Source: Thermomicrobiaceae bacterium
GTDB lineage: Bacteria > Chloroflexota > Chloroflexia > Thermomicrobiales > Thermomicrobiaceae
NCBI GenBank assembly: GCA_007123655.1
Contig: SKKR01000031.1
Location: 1-9,003 of the forward strand
Reading direction: 5' to 3'
Length of the DNA: 9,003 bases
Shown piece by piece: positions 1-5,886 of this stretch (positions are counted from its first letter, which is position 1; each line of letters opens with the position of its first letter). The position numbers and the translations under genes are program-made. Under the pieces are notes generated by a model. It had not been told where the DNA came from and ran no database searches. It was given only the letters and a program-made list of their open reading frames with translations.

Positions 1-75
1 AACCAAAGGAATCGTCAGGATTTCTGGCTGTACGAACTACACTTCAGTTGTCAAGGTGCTGTTTTCAGGGAGCAG

Positions 76-98
76 AAAACCCGCCGTGTTGTGGCGGG
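76..98 (-). terminator. Intrinsic terminator of the structured RNA
   Basis: Seen on the minus strand: a 6-bp all-GC stem CCCGCC/GGCGGG with a 7-nt loop ACAACAC, followed directly by TTTT and then CTGC. The T-tract is short, and it can also pair with a downstream GAAAAC (66 to 61), giving a second hairpin. Read from the plus strand the same stem has no T-tract, so the orientation is minus. It could be a constitutive 3' end or the terminator of an attenuator. Confidence 0.65.
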
Positions 99-209
99 CG
101 GCACAAGAGCTGAGCTTTCGCAGCTAGCGTCTTCGGTCGTGCCTGCTCCTCCCGATGTTGCCGTTTGGCTCGTACTTCATCCGGGCATGAGCCCGTAGAA
201 GCGTTAGCC
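76..209 (-). ncRNA. Candidate structured small RNA or riboswitch-type leader (family not recognised)
   Basis: Seen: on the minus strand a near-perfect promoter (215-243) is followed by about 135 nt ending in a terminator hairpin (76-98). The predicted transcript begins near 209, at the 5' strand of a closing helix: 198-208 pairs with 123-134 through the core blocks GCTA/TAGC and CTTC/GAAG, with small internal bulges. Inside lie a perfect 5-bp, 4-nt-loop hairpin (182-195, CGGGCtcatGCCCG) and a second arm. That arm pairs 178-181 with 154-157 and contains an inner GCC-AAAC-GGC hairpin (160-169). The result resembles a multi-way junction. The longest ATG reading frame is only about 18 codons (starting at 180), with no clear ribosome site. 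Inference: this is a stand-alone small RNA, or an aptamer plus terminator leading a gene left of the window. I could not match it to 5S, SRP, 6S, tmRNA, RNase P or a named riboswitch. Confidence 0.55.
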
Positions 210-214
210 TTAGT

Positions 215-243
215 ATATTACCCGAAAACGTCGTCTTTGTCAA
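215..243 (-). promoter_or_regulatory. Strong sigma70-type promoter for the structured RNA
   Basis: Seen on the minus strand: -35 TTGACA (243 to 238), a spacer of exactly 17 nt, and -10 TAATAT (220 to 215). The expected start falls at 208-209, where the closing helix of the downstream RNA begins. The -35 is a perfect consensus match and the -10 matches 4 of 6. A 12-bp perfect palindrome (GGTCCCGGGACC, 257-268) sits 13 nt upstream of the -35 and could be a regulator or curvature site; this is not shown. Confidence 0.7.
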
Positions 244-384
244 GATCCCGCTTCCGGGTCCCGGGACCGAATTTCAGCCCCGCCGGCACTCGACCGGGCC
301 GGTTCGTTTCGACCGGCGACTCCAGATAATACCCGCATTCGGCCAGCGTGTCAAGGGCAATTCACAACCAACGGTTCAACGCTT
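244..384. other. Intergenic stretch with GC-rich dyads
   Basis: No coding frame here is convincing. It holds a 12-bp palindrome at 257-268 and a hairpin GCCGGT/ACCGGC at 298-317 with an 8-nt loop. The 8-mer TCGACCGG occurs twice (290-297 and 309-316). The 298-317 hairpin lies downstream of the minus-strand DinB gene and could mark its mRNA 3' end, but no T-tract follows, so I do not call it a terminator. Positions 1-75, left of the terminator, hold another TTGACA on the minus strand (54 to 49) without a good -10. Confidence 0.4.
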
Positions 385-933
385 TCAGCAGGGTGAATCG
401 AAGGGAGAGTTCACTGTTGAACAACGCCACAGATCCCGGAGGACACCGATCTCAGCGCCGTGATGTATCTCTTCGTTTATCAGAATCATCACCACTTCCG
501 CAGCGGGAATCGGATCGCCGATGTGGCTCCCTCGCAACTGATCCAGGTCCGCGTCTGAGGCATGTTGGAGCCAGACGCTAACTGGCTCTCGACTCCGCCA
601 CCAGTACTCAGTTACCCCCGCCGCGGTTCCGGGTACGTCCAGATCCGGAAACGTCAACTCACCAGACCCGAAAGCATGTTCCCAATAGACCCAGTTTCCA
701 TTGGCCAGATGAGCCAGTCTCCAGGCGATCGTCGTGAACGGTGTCGGTAACGGCTCGGGCAACTCGTAATCGATGTTCAACCTGCCTTCCAACCCTGGCT
801 GGGTTCGCAGGGTCCAACACCCGGGCACTGGCTCCCAGAAGAACTCAGTGTCGCTGACCCCGGCAAGCCGGTCAGTTAGTCGCGTTCCCGAGCCCTGCCA
901 TAACTTCAAGAGGATCTCGGCCGCGGAGGCCAT
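385..933 (-). CDS. DinB-family (DinB/YfiT-like four-helix) putative metalloenzyme
   Basis: 182 aa, the usual length for a single-domain DinB protein. Seen: His75 in a LAHL segment after a tryptophan-bearing helix, and IHHGAEIGVLRDL at 156-168. The paired His157/His158 fit the C-terminal metal-ligand site of the family, and a WEH segment (84-86) may supply another ligand. Family knowledge: DinB/YfiT proteins are cytoplasmic four-helix bundles with a His triad for a divalent metal; many are thiol-dependent transferases or have unknown substrates. The ATG at 933 follows a GAGAGGAG Shine-Dalgarno (950 to 943) by 9 nt. The gene is divergent from the carboxypeptidase across a 143-bp gap and shares no operon with a recognisable partner. 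I am confident of the family; the substrate cannot be read from the sequence. Confidence 0.85.
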   Translation of the reverse strand: MASAAEILLKLWQGSGTRLTDRLAGVSDTEFFWEPVPGCWTLRTQPGLEGRLNIDYELPEPLPTPFTTIAWRLAHLANGNWVYWEHAFGSGELTFPDLDVPGTAAGVTEYWWRSREPVSVWLQHASDADLDQLRGSHIGDPIPAAEVVMILINEEIHHGAEIGVLRDLWRCSTVNSPFDSPC

Positions 934-1076
934 GCAACGGCGCTCCTCTCACATGTGTCACAGCGTACCCTGGATTCTATACCGGTTACTCGAAGCAGTA
1001 AGATTCATTCGCGGAACCAGTCCATTCGTTAACGAGGTAGGATTCCCTGGCAGGTAAATGGACCTCGAGAACTGAT

Positions 1077-2780
1077 GTGAGTAGCGCTTTGAAACATTTG
1101 ATTACCTTTGTTCTCGTGGGACTGCTGGTCCTGTCAACGCTCTCCACTTCAGAAATCGCCACAGCTCAGGTCCTGGCCCCCAACTGGGTCGTCTACGATG
1201 TGGAGAACAACCTCGTGCTCGACGACGAGCGCATGAACCAGCGCGTTCCCATGGCAAGTCTGACGAAGCTAATGACTGGCCTGCTCGTCGTGGAGCGGCT
1301 CTCAATGGAACAGACGGTCACGATCGTTGCGGAAGATCTCGTCGGTGAAGCCTCAATCTGGGTTGAGGAGGGAGACGAATACGCGGTTCGCACGCTCCTC
1401 TACGGACTCATGATGCGCAGTGGAAACGATGCCGCGGCTGCCCTGGCCCGGTCGGCCGGCGGGAGCCCGGACCGGGAGAGCCGCGCGGCCAGGGTCCGGT
1501 TCACTGCGATGATGAACCTCCGGGCCGACGAACTGGGGATGGACAACACGCAGTTTCGTAACCCGCACGGCCTTGACGAAGACGGTCACTACTCGAGCGC
1601 GCGGGACCTGGCCCGCCTGACCCGTGCGGTCCTCGACGAACCGGTCCTGAAGGCGGCGTTCGGCGCCGAATCGTTCTCCGGGGAAGGGATGACCTTCGAA
1701 CACACCAATCAGCTTCCCACTGTCTACGATGGCGTGCTCGGCGGCAAGACCGGGTGGACCACCGATGCCGGGCTCTGCCTGATTCAAGTCGTGGAGCGGG
1801 ACGGCCGGACGCTGATCGTCGTACTCCTGGGATCCACGTTCGAGCGCTGGTACCCGGACGCGATCGAGCTACTCGATCACGGCTGGACGGTTCCATTGCC
1901 GGCGACGACTGATGAGCGCGCTGCGTACGCGTTCGACTGGTGGAGACTGCGCACGGACGGTCCGGTCCAGAACGGCTCGGTGGAGCGATCCTGGCTCTGG
2001 GGGCCGGAGCCGGTCAGCACCGTCCGCAAGGAGCCGTATCGGAACGCCGTCGATGGGCAGAGGCGGATCCAGTACTTCGACAAGGGACGGATGGAGATCA
2101 ATGACCCGGAGGCAGACGTCACCTCCGGCTGGTACATCACCGGCGGTCACCTGGCGCGGGAGTTGATTACCGGCCGCCGTCAGACCGGAGATACCACCTC
2201 CCTGTACCGGGGACCGGCGCGCGAACCGGTTGCCGGGGACCCCGACGGAGGGGGTCCGACCTATGCCGACCTGGCGACGCTCGTGGACTCGAGCTTCCAC
2301 GATCCAGGGGACGTGATCACGCTGCACCTGGATGCCGGTGCGCGGTCAACGTTCCAGACCCGCCTTGCCCGGCACGACGTCGAACTCGTTGAGTCAGATT
2401 CCGCCACTGGTCACGGGATTGCAGCGGTATTCGACGACTATCTGGACCAGTTCGGACCGGTTATCGAGCGTGGAACAACTGTTGAGACTCGACTTTTCGA
2501 GCCTCGATACGCGCTGGTCGGCTTGCCGATTACCGAACCGGCGTGGGTCCGTGTTCCGGTGGATGGCCAGTTACAGGACGTGCTGGTCCAGTGCTTCGAG
2601 CGACGTTGCCTGACCTATACCCCGGATAACCCGGATGACTGGCAGGTCGAAATGGGGAACATCGGGCAGCACTATATGGCCTGGAATCAGTCCAATCGTA
2701 TCTATTCGCTTCACGACCGGGAGCAGTTGCGGCAGCCTGACCGGCACGGCGTCGGCGCCAGGCAGGTCGCGGTAAACTGA
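1077..2780 (+). CDS. Secreted D-alanyl-D-alanine carboxypeptidase (peptidase S11) with Chloroflexota-type C-terminal module
   Basis: 567 aa. Residues 1-30 form a signal peptide (Lys6, hydrophobic core about 8-21, ATA before Gln31), which supports the GTG start despite a weak ribosome site. Residues about 33-270 are the serine penicillin-binding fold with all three motifs: S61-L-T-K64 (nucleophile and general base), S115-G-N117 and K224-T-G226. Family role: trimming the terminal D-Ala of peptidoglycan pentapeptides outside the membrane, limiting cross-linking. Residues about 285-540 are not the usual PBP5 C-terminal domain. They carry WLWGPEP (306-312), QYFDKGRMEI (332-341), WYITGGHLARELITGR (352-367) and FERRCLTYTPDNPDDWQVEMG (507-527, last part), motifs I recall from other secreted Thermomicrobia proteins and which may bind envelope material. 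There is no C-terminal amphipathic anchor like PBP5; the tail after 540 is polar. The gene stands alone, with no terminator seen. Confidence 0.93.
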   Translation: MSSALKHLITFVLVGLLVLSTLSTSEIATAQVLAPNWVVYDVENNLVLDDERMNQRVPMASLTKLMTGLLVVERLSMEQTVTIVAEDLVGEASIWVEEGDEYAVRTLLYGLMMRSGNDAAAALARSAGGSPDRESRAARVRFTAMMNLRADELGMDNTQFRNPHGLDEDGHYSSARDLARLTRAVLDEPVLKAAFGAESFSGEGMTFEHTNQLPTVYDGVLGGKTGWTTDAGLCLIQVVERDGRTLIVVLLGSTFERWYPDAIELLDHGWTVPLPATTDERAAYAFDWWRLRTDGPVQNGSVERSWLWGPEPVSTVRKEPYRNAVDGQRRIQYFDKGRMEINDPEADVTSGWYITGGHLARELITGRRQTGDTTSLYRGPAREPVAGDPDGGGPTYADLATLVDSSFHDPGDVITLHLDAGARSTFQTRLARHDVELVESDSATGHGIAAVFDDYLDQFGPVIERGTTVETRLFEPRYALVGLPITEPAWVRVPVDGQLQDVLVQCFERRCLTYTPDNPDDWQVEMGNIGQHYMAWNQSNRIYSLHDREQLRQPDRHGVGARQVAVN

Positions 2781-2910
2781 CGGCGGCACGGGGCTAGGCA
2801 ATGCGGATAATTTCTGGTACGCTGTTACATATCCCAAGCGATTCAGGGGGATGACCGGTAACCATCCAGCGCGAAGTCGTTACTGGCAGGTCGTAGGGGA
2901 AAACGCTCGG

Positions 2911-3810
2911 GTGACATTTCTTAATTCCGTACCGGCGCGAGTGCGGGTGGTTGAGGTCGGTCCACGCGACGGGCTTCAAAACGAATCATCCAGCGTGACG
3001 ACCACCACCAAGATTTCCTTCATCAATGCCCTCAGCTCCGCCGGGTTCGACACCATCGAGGCGACAAGCTTCGTCAGTCCCCGCGCTGTGCCGCAGCTCG
3101 CGGACGCGAGTGACGTCATGCAGTCCATCGAACGACGTCCCGGCGTCCGATTTCCGGTTCTCGTTCCAAACGAGCACGGGTACGAGCGCGCGCGAGAAGC
3201 AGGGTGCGAATCGATCGCACTGTTCACCGCGGCGTCCGAGACATTCAGCCAGAAGAACGTTCGTGCATCGATCGATGAAACCTTTGCCCGGTTCGCTCCG
3301 GTCGTTTCACGGGCGCGCCAGGATGGTGTCTGGATACGCGGGTACGTTTCCACGGCCACGGATTGCCCCTACTCTGGAACAGTTGATCCGGAAGCGACGG
3401 TCCGCGTCGCGGAACGCCTGTTCAATCTCGGATGCCACGAAGTCGCGCTCGCCGACACGATCGGTGAGGCGACGCCGGTGCGGCTCGCCGCGTTGCTCGA
3501 CGTGGCACGAGACCGGTTGCCTTTCGATCAGCTTGCACTTCATCTGCACGACACCGGCGGGCTTGCGACCGCCAACGTGATGATAGGACTGGACTACGGC
3601 ATCACAATCTTCGATGCCGCGGCGGGAGGCCTGGGTGGCTGCCCGTTCGCCCCTGGAGCCCCGGGAAATCTTGCGACCGGGCGATTGCTGGGATTGCTCC
3701 ACGGGCTGGGAATCGAAACGGGGATCGATGAGCACGCCGTTTGTACCGCGGTCGCTGCGCTGGTTTGCGCCTGCCCTGACCTGGGAACGGAGCACGGTCA
3801 TGCGCGTTAA
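2911..3810 (+). CDS. hmgL: Hydroxymethylglutaryl-CoA lyase
   Basis: 299 aa from GTG 2911. It cleaves HMG-CoA to acetoacetate and acetyl-CoA, the last step of leucine breakdown, in the cytoplasm. Seen: EVGPRDGLQNE (15-25) with Arg19 and Asp20; LHLHD with His211 and His213; GGLGGCPFAPGAPGNLAT with Cys244 and Asn253. These align at a constant offset of 22 with human R41, D42, H233, H235, C266 and N275, so the active site and metal site are complete. One oddity: the Glu that normally follows the GNxAT motif (human E279) is Gly257. An ATG at 2851 would add 20 unfamiliar residues, and its AGGGGG abuts the start codon. The GTG has AGGGGA 11 nt upstream and gives the usual short lead-in, so I prefer it. 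No acyl-CoA carboxylase or dehydrogenase genes adjoin. Confidence 0.93.
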   Translation: MTFLNSVPARVRVVEVGPRDGLQNESSSVTTTTKISFINALSSAGFDTIEATSFVSPRAVPQLADASDVMQSIERRPGVRFPVLVPNEHGYERAREAGCESIALFTAASETFSQKNVRASIDETFARFAPVVSRARQDGVWIRGYVSTATDCPYSGTVDPEATVRVAERLFNLGCHEVALADTIGEATPVRLAALLDVARDRLPFDQLALHLHDTGGLATANVMIGLDYGITIFDAAAGGLGGCPFAPGAPGNLATGRLLGLLHGLGIETGIDEHAVCTAVAALVCACPDLGTEHGHAR

Positions 3811-3844
3811 CCGTGTTGCGGGAAATCGTGACGAATGGGGCACT

Positions 3845-3864
3845 CACCGGTTCGGAATCCGGTG
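3845..3864. repeat. Inverted repeat upstream of the acetyltransferase gene
   Basis: Perfect 6-bp arms CACCGG/CCGGTG separated by 8 nt, lying 34 nt after the lyase stop and 45 nt before the acetyltransferase start. No T-run follows on either strand, so an intrinsic terminator is unlikely. The AT-rich GTTAATAG that follows could be a -10 region, which would make the dyad an operator candidate; no good -35 is visible. Confidence 0.4.
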
Positions 3865-3909
3865 TATGGTTAATAGCTGTGCTGGATGTTCAGCGGAAAG
3901 GATGCATCG

Positions 3910-4614
3910 TTGACCTACTTCCCGTACCTCAAGTCCGAAACTCGCACGGGAATTAGTGAAAACCGGATCGACGGAACGCAAGGTGATTCCTGGCTGGCGC
4001 CGCAGCTGTCGACCGGTCGACCGCACGAACGTCCGCACGTTGACCTGATCGGTCAATCCGTCGCGCTGGGTCCCCTCAATACGGACTTACTCGACAAATA
4101 CCAGGACTGGTTAAGCTACTACGGAGAAGACAACGATCTTCCCGGCGCATCGTGCAATGGTTCCGACACCGAAGTCGAGTTCGAGTTCTCCATCATGGAC
4201 GCCGATGAAGTCGAGGACGTGTTCTTCACCGTCTACGAGCTGGGAAGCTGGCGGCCGATCGGCGGCGCATCGCTGACCGAGATCGACTACATCGAGCAGG
4301 TTGCCGAGTTTTCCATCATCATCGGCGAATCGGACTGTCGGGGAAAAGGGTATGGCAGTGAGTCCACCCGACTCGTGCTGGACTATGCGTTCAACGCGCT
4401 CGGGCTAAGCCACGTCATGCTCAGTGTCTTCGAATACAACTACTCGGCTCGCGGTGCGTTTCAGCGGGCGGGCTTTCGTGAGTTCAGCCGGCGCCGGGAG
4501 TGTCACCTGGAAGGCGCCCGTCTCTGGGACGAGATCTACATGGGCTGCCTGGCCAGCGATTTCGACAGCGCTATGGGCACTCATATCCTTTCAGTCGAAA
4601 ACATGAACGCCTGA
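3910..4614 (+). CDS. GNAT-family N-acetyltransferase (RimJ/RimL-like)
   Basis: 234 aa from TTG 3910. The acetyl-CoA pyrophosphate-binding motif A is plain: CRGKGYGSE (about 143-151) at the start of a helix, preceded by the strand AEFSIIIGE. Then comes LGLSHVMLSVFEYNYSARGAFQRAGF (about 164-189), the typical RimJ/RimL-type strand, Asn-containing helix and GF turn. It transfers acetyl from acetyl-CoA to an amine; the acceptor is not identifiable. About 50 N-terminal residues precede the usual first strand (around VALGPL) and look polar and disordered, a longer lead than most relatives have. An ATG at 3886 would add 8 residues but lacks a ribosome site, whereas TTG 3910 follows GGAAAGGA by 7 nt. 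The gene is convergent with the 4668-4976 gene, and the 53-bp gap holds no clear terminator. Confidence 0.85.
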   Translation: MTYFPYLKSETRTGISENRIDGTQGDSWLAPQLSTGRPHERPHVDLIGQSVALGPLNTDLLDKYQDWLSYYGEDNDLPGASCNGSDTEVEFEFSIMDADEVEDVFFTVYELGSWRPIGGASLTEIDYIEQVAEFSIIIGESDCRGKGYGSESTRLVLDYAFNALGLSHVMLSVFEYNYSARGAFQRAGFREFSRRRECHLEGARLWDEIYMGCLASDFDSAMGTHILSVENMNA

Positions 4615-4667
4615 GCGAACTCAGACGTTCCGGTGAATTCGATTTCTGTTGCTCCGTTGCGTTACGA

Positions 4668-4976
4668 CTAGGACCCGCCGGCTGCCATCCCCTCCATCTG
4701 AGCGGACCAGCGTGACAGCGCGTGATCGCCGTCCACGAACGGAAGAACCTCGATCTCACTGAATGGTGTCAGCGGCCACTCCAGGAGAATCTGGTAGGCC
4801 TCGTTTTCGTCCTCAGCATTCAGTATCGCAAACCCGCCCGTGCTCGACACAAAGAACGAGAAGCTCTCCAGTTTGTCGCGATACTTGTCTCGCCATGCAT
4901 GAAACCCCTGGACCAGCGCGGGAAGCATTTCGACAGGTGGCGGCATTTTCTGACGGGCGATCACGAGCGCGCGCAT
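4668..4976 (-). CDS. Small muconolactone-isomerase/YciI-like alpha-beta barrel protein
   Basis: 102 aa. Seen: an opening beta strand (MRALVIARQK), a long helix (about 16-36), FSFFVSSTGGFAILNAEDENEA (about 39-60), a helix, and a closing SEIEVLPFVD strand. This pattern is typical of dimeric ferredoxin-like barrels such as muconolactone delta-isomerase, YciI and related small proteins; the LLEWPLTPFSEIEVLPF segment resembles the muconolactone isomerase end. Catalytic assignment is not possible, and no aromatic-degradation neighbours support a true isomerase role. The ATG at 4976 follows a perfect AAAGGAGGT by 5 nt. With the near-consensus promoter at 5026-5054 this predicts strong, controlled expression from a leader of about 43 nt. 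It may be a single-gene unit under a repressor. Confidence 0.8.
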   Translation of the reverse strand: MRALVIARQKMPPPVEMLPALVQGFHAWRDKYRDKLESFSFFVSSTGGFAILNAEDENEAYQILLEWPLTPFSEIEVLPFVDGDHALSRWSAQMEGMAAGGS

Positions 4977-5003
4977 GTCCGACCTCCTTTAATGATGGAA
5001 ACG

Positions 5004-5031
5004 TATGATTGATCACGTACCATCGATCATA
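5004..5031. promoter_or_regulatory. Second operator-like inverted repeat over the -10 and start region
   Basis: Arms TATGATTGAT (5004-5013) and ATCGATCATA (5022-5031) match at 9 of 10 positions around an 8-nt centre. The dyad covers the -10 hexamer and the expected transcription start. It differs in sequence from the 5031-5049 dyad and meets it at base 5031, which suggests two regulators or two binding modes at one promoter. Confidence 0.5.
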
Positions 5032-5054
5032 AGCGCAAATATTGCGCTTGTCAA
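5026..5054 (-). promoter_or_regulatory. Near-consensus sigma70 promoter of the 4668-4976 gene
   Basis: Seen on the minus strand: TTGACA (5054 to 5049), a 17-nt spacer, and TATGAT (5031 to 5026). Start is expected near 5019, 43 nt before the ATG, with a perfect Shine-Dalgarno between. The -35 matches 6/6 and the -10 matches 5/6. Confidence 0.8.
5031..5049. promoter_or_regulatory. Operator-like inverted repeat filling the promoter spacer
   Basis: Perfect 8-bp arms AAGCGCAA/TTGCGCTT separated by 3 nt (ATA). The 19-bp dyad runs from the last base of the -10 to the first base of the -35 of the 5026-5054 promoter. A dimeric repressor bound here would block RNA polymerase, or a MerR-type activator could act across the spacer. 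No regulator can be assigned from this window. Confidence 0.6.
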
Positions 5055-5310
5055 TGGGAATGCTTGTTTAGCGATCCATCTAGCGAAGGTGCTGGGCCAT
5101 CGAAGACTTCGCGGTTTGAATTTCGCGCAGCGGTATCAGATGCAGCCCCGTGCGGAGTGCCTTGAACGCACAGAATCGGAGTCTGTGCAACGTTCAACGT
5201 GGCGCGGGTTTCGCCCGTGGCTGACGGGAGCGAGGGCGTCCTCCGAACCCTGGGGCTCTGTTCCCCGACTCTTCCAAGTCGTCGGAAAAGATCCAGTGGC
5301 TGAGTCTGTG
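5055..5310. other. Non-coding, hairpin-rich intergenic stretch
   Basis: No open frame here has a recognisable fold, ribosome site or sensible composition. The stretch is dense in self-complementarity. A 13-bp stem lies at 5162-5197 (TTGAACG-CACAGA pairing with TCTGTG-CGTTCAA, with a 3-nt bulge and 7-nt loop). Smaller hairpins include CGGGtttcgCCCG near 5206-5218, a GGGG/CCCC stem near 5253-5268 and CGACT/AGTCG near 5268-5283. It could be an intergenic repeat of REP or MITE type, or a structured RNA. No promoter or terminator framing like that at 76-243 was seen. Confidence 0.4.
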
Positions 5311-5352
5311 GCGCGGCTTTACCGGGTTCGACGCCGATGCCCGAAACCGCGC
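5311..5352 (-). terminator. Strong hairpin just after the HTH gene stop codon
   Basis: The stem pairs GCGCGG (5311-5316) with CCGCGC (5347-5352), TTT (5318-5320) with AAA (5344-5346), and CGGG (5323-5326) with CCCG (5340-5343): 13 bp with small bulges. It begins 6 nt past the stop of the 5359-5607 gene. No T-tract follows on the minus strand, so it may stabilise an mRNA 3' end or be a weak terminator rather than a classic intrinsic one. Confidence 0.4.
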
Positions 5353-5358
5353 AAGGGC

Positions 5359-5607
5359 TCAGTGCACGTGCGGGCGGTCTTGCGGTGGTATGTAGAACGC
5401 CGCCTCCCGGGCGGTCAGCCACTCGAGAACGGCGGCCCTGGGGATATCGATCGTCGATCTTCCGAGCCGTCGTGCTCGGAGCCGCCTGGTTGATACCTCG
5501 TGGTTGATGAAGTCGACGCCGGTGCCGAGCAGATCGGCAAGCTCGCGCGGCCGGTAGTAATCCTGATGCAGGAGCTCTTCAGCCCGCTTGCGCTGGATAT
5601 GAACCAT
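5359..5607 (-). CDS. Excisionase/MerR-type helix-turn-helix DNA-binding protein
   Basis: 82 aa. Residues about 17-64 fit the HTH_17/excisionase pattern: an aromatic YYRPRELADLLG first helix and turn, a recognition-helix segment, then RRLGRSTIDIPRAAVLEWL. The last part is the wing (RLGR...IPR) and closing helix (VLEWL) typical of the family. Such proteins bind DNA as small winged-helix regulators or as recombination directionality factors. The frame is open upstream to 5814, but the ATG at 5607 follows AAGGGGG by 6 nt, and the residues upstream of it look non-coding. No integrase, phage or plasmid gene is nearby, so a plain regulator is as likely as an excisionase. It could control a neighbour such as the operator-bearing 4668-4976 gene, but nothing in the sequence proves this. 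An unusually long structured leader (5632-5753) precedes it. Confidence 0.7.
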   Translation of the reverse strand: MVHIQRKRAEELLHQDYYRPRELADLLGTGVDFINHEVSTRRLRARRLGRSTIDIPRAAVLEWLTAREAAFYIPPQDRPHVH

Positions 5608-5631
5608 CTCGTGCCCCCTTCCGGAACACTT

Positions 5632-5753
5632 TCGTGGAACGCAGGACTGCGCCGATTTCAATTGCCAGTTAATGACTGGAGTCGACCACTCTACGTGGCC
5701 CTCGCTGCCGGGAGTTGGGCGCAGTCGGAGCGACACGACTGCTCGTTCCACGA
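5632..5753 (-). ncRNA. Structured leader RNA candidate upstream of the HTH gene
   Basis: Seen: a 10-bp perfect closing stem (TCGTGGAACG at 5632-5641 with CGTTCCACGA at 5744-5753). Nested inside is a 9-bp stem (5645-5653 with 5718-5726), enclosing two hairpins: CCAGT/ACTGG at 5665-5679 and CCAC/GTGG at 5686-5698. The segment 5721-5727 can instead pair with 5736-5742 (7 bp, 8-nt loop), which excludes the 9-bp stem. The structure ends 12 nt before the Shine-Dalgarno (5614-5620). Alternating pairings next to a ribosome site are typical of a cis-regulatory leader. A MITE-like insertion would also give nested inverted repeats; no target duplication was found. Confidence 0.4.
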
Positions 5754-5758
5754 CACTG

Positions 5759-5787
5759 GTTATCGATGTCCACCGGTATAGAGTAAA
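5759..5787 (-). promoter_or_regulatory. Possible promoter for the structured leader and HTH gene
   Basis: Minus strand TTTACT (5787 to 5782), 17-nt spacer, GATAAC (5764 to 5759); each hexamer matches 4 of 6. Its expected start falls at the first base of the closing stem at 5753. A competing -10, TATACT (5802 to 5797), has a stronger hexamer but only CTGGCA 18 nt upstream as a -35. Either would put the structured leader in the transcript. Confidence 0.35.
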
Positions 5788-5886
5788 CGTGCGGCAAGTA
5801 TACATGAGAAACATGACCGCTGCCAGATACCCGTGAGACGGATTTATGGTTCAGTGATCTTCGGGGCAGTGCAATTACGCATTTCG

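Noticed and set aside
27..54. Second minus-strand promoter beginning with TTGACA
   Set aside because: The -35 is perfect, but the best -10 at proper spacing (TACAGC) matches only 3 of 6, and the target lies outside the window.
123..209. 5S rRNA, tRNA, SAM-I or glutamine riboswitch identity for the structured RNA
   Set aside because: Short look-alike words occur (such as GATGAA and CGGCAAC), but length, helix order and the invariant core sequences do not fit any of them.
3307..3843. 178-codon minus-strand open frame
   Set aside because: Antisense to the HMG-CoA lyase, which has complete motifs.
5318..5345. tRNA-like T-arm (GGGTTCGA)
   Set aside because: The flanking bases do not form the 5-bp T stem, and no acceptor or anticodon arm can be built around it.
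5005..5493. 162-codon plus-strand open frame across the hairpin-rich region
   Set aside because: It starts inside the promoter/operator of the opposite gene, has no ribosome site or recognisable fold, and overlaps the HTH gene.
5608..5814. Longer N-terminus for the HTH protein (start at 5814)
   Set aside because: The residues upstream look non-coding, the region is full of inverted repeats, and ATG 5607 has a good Shine-Dalgarno at proper spacing.
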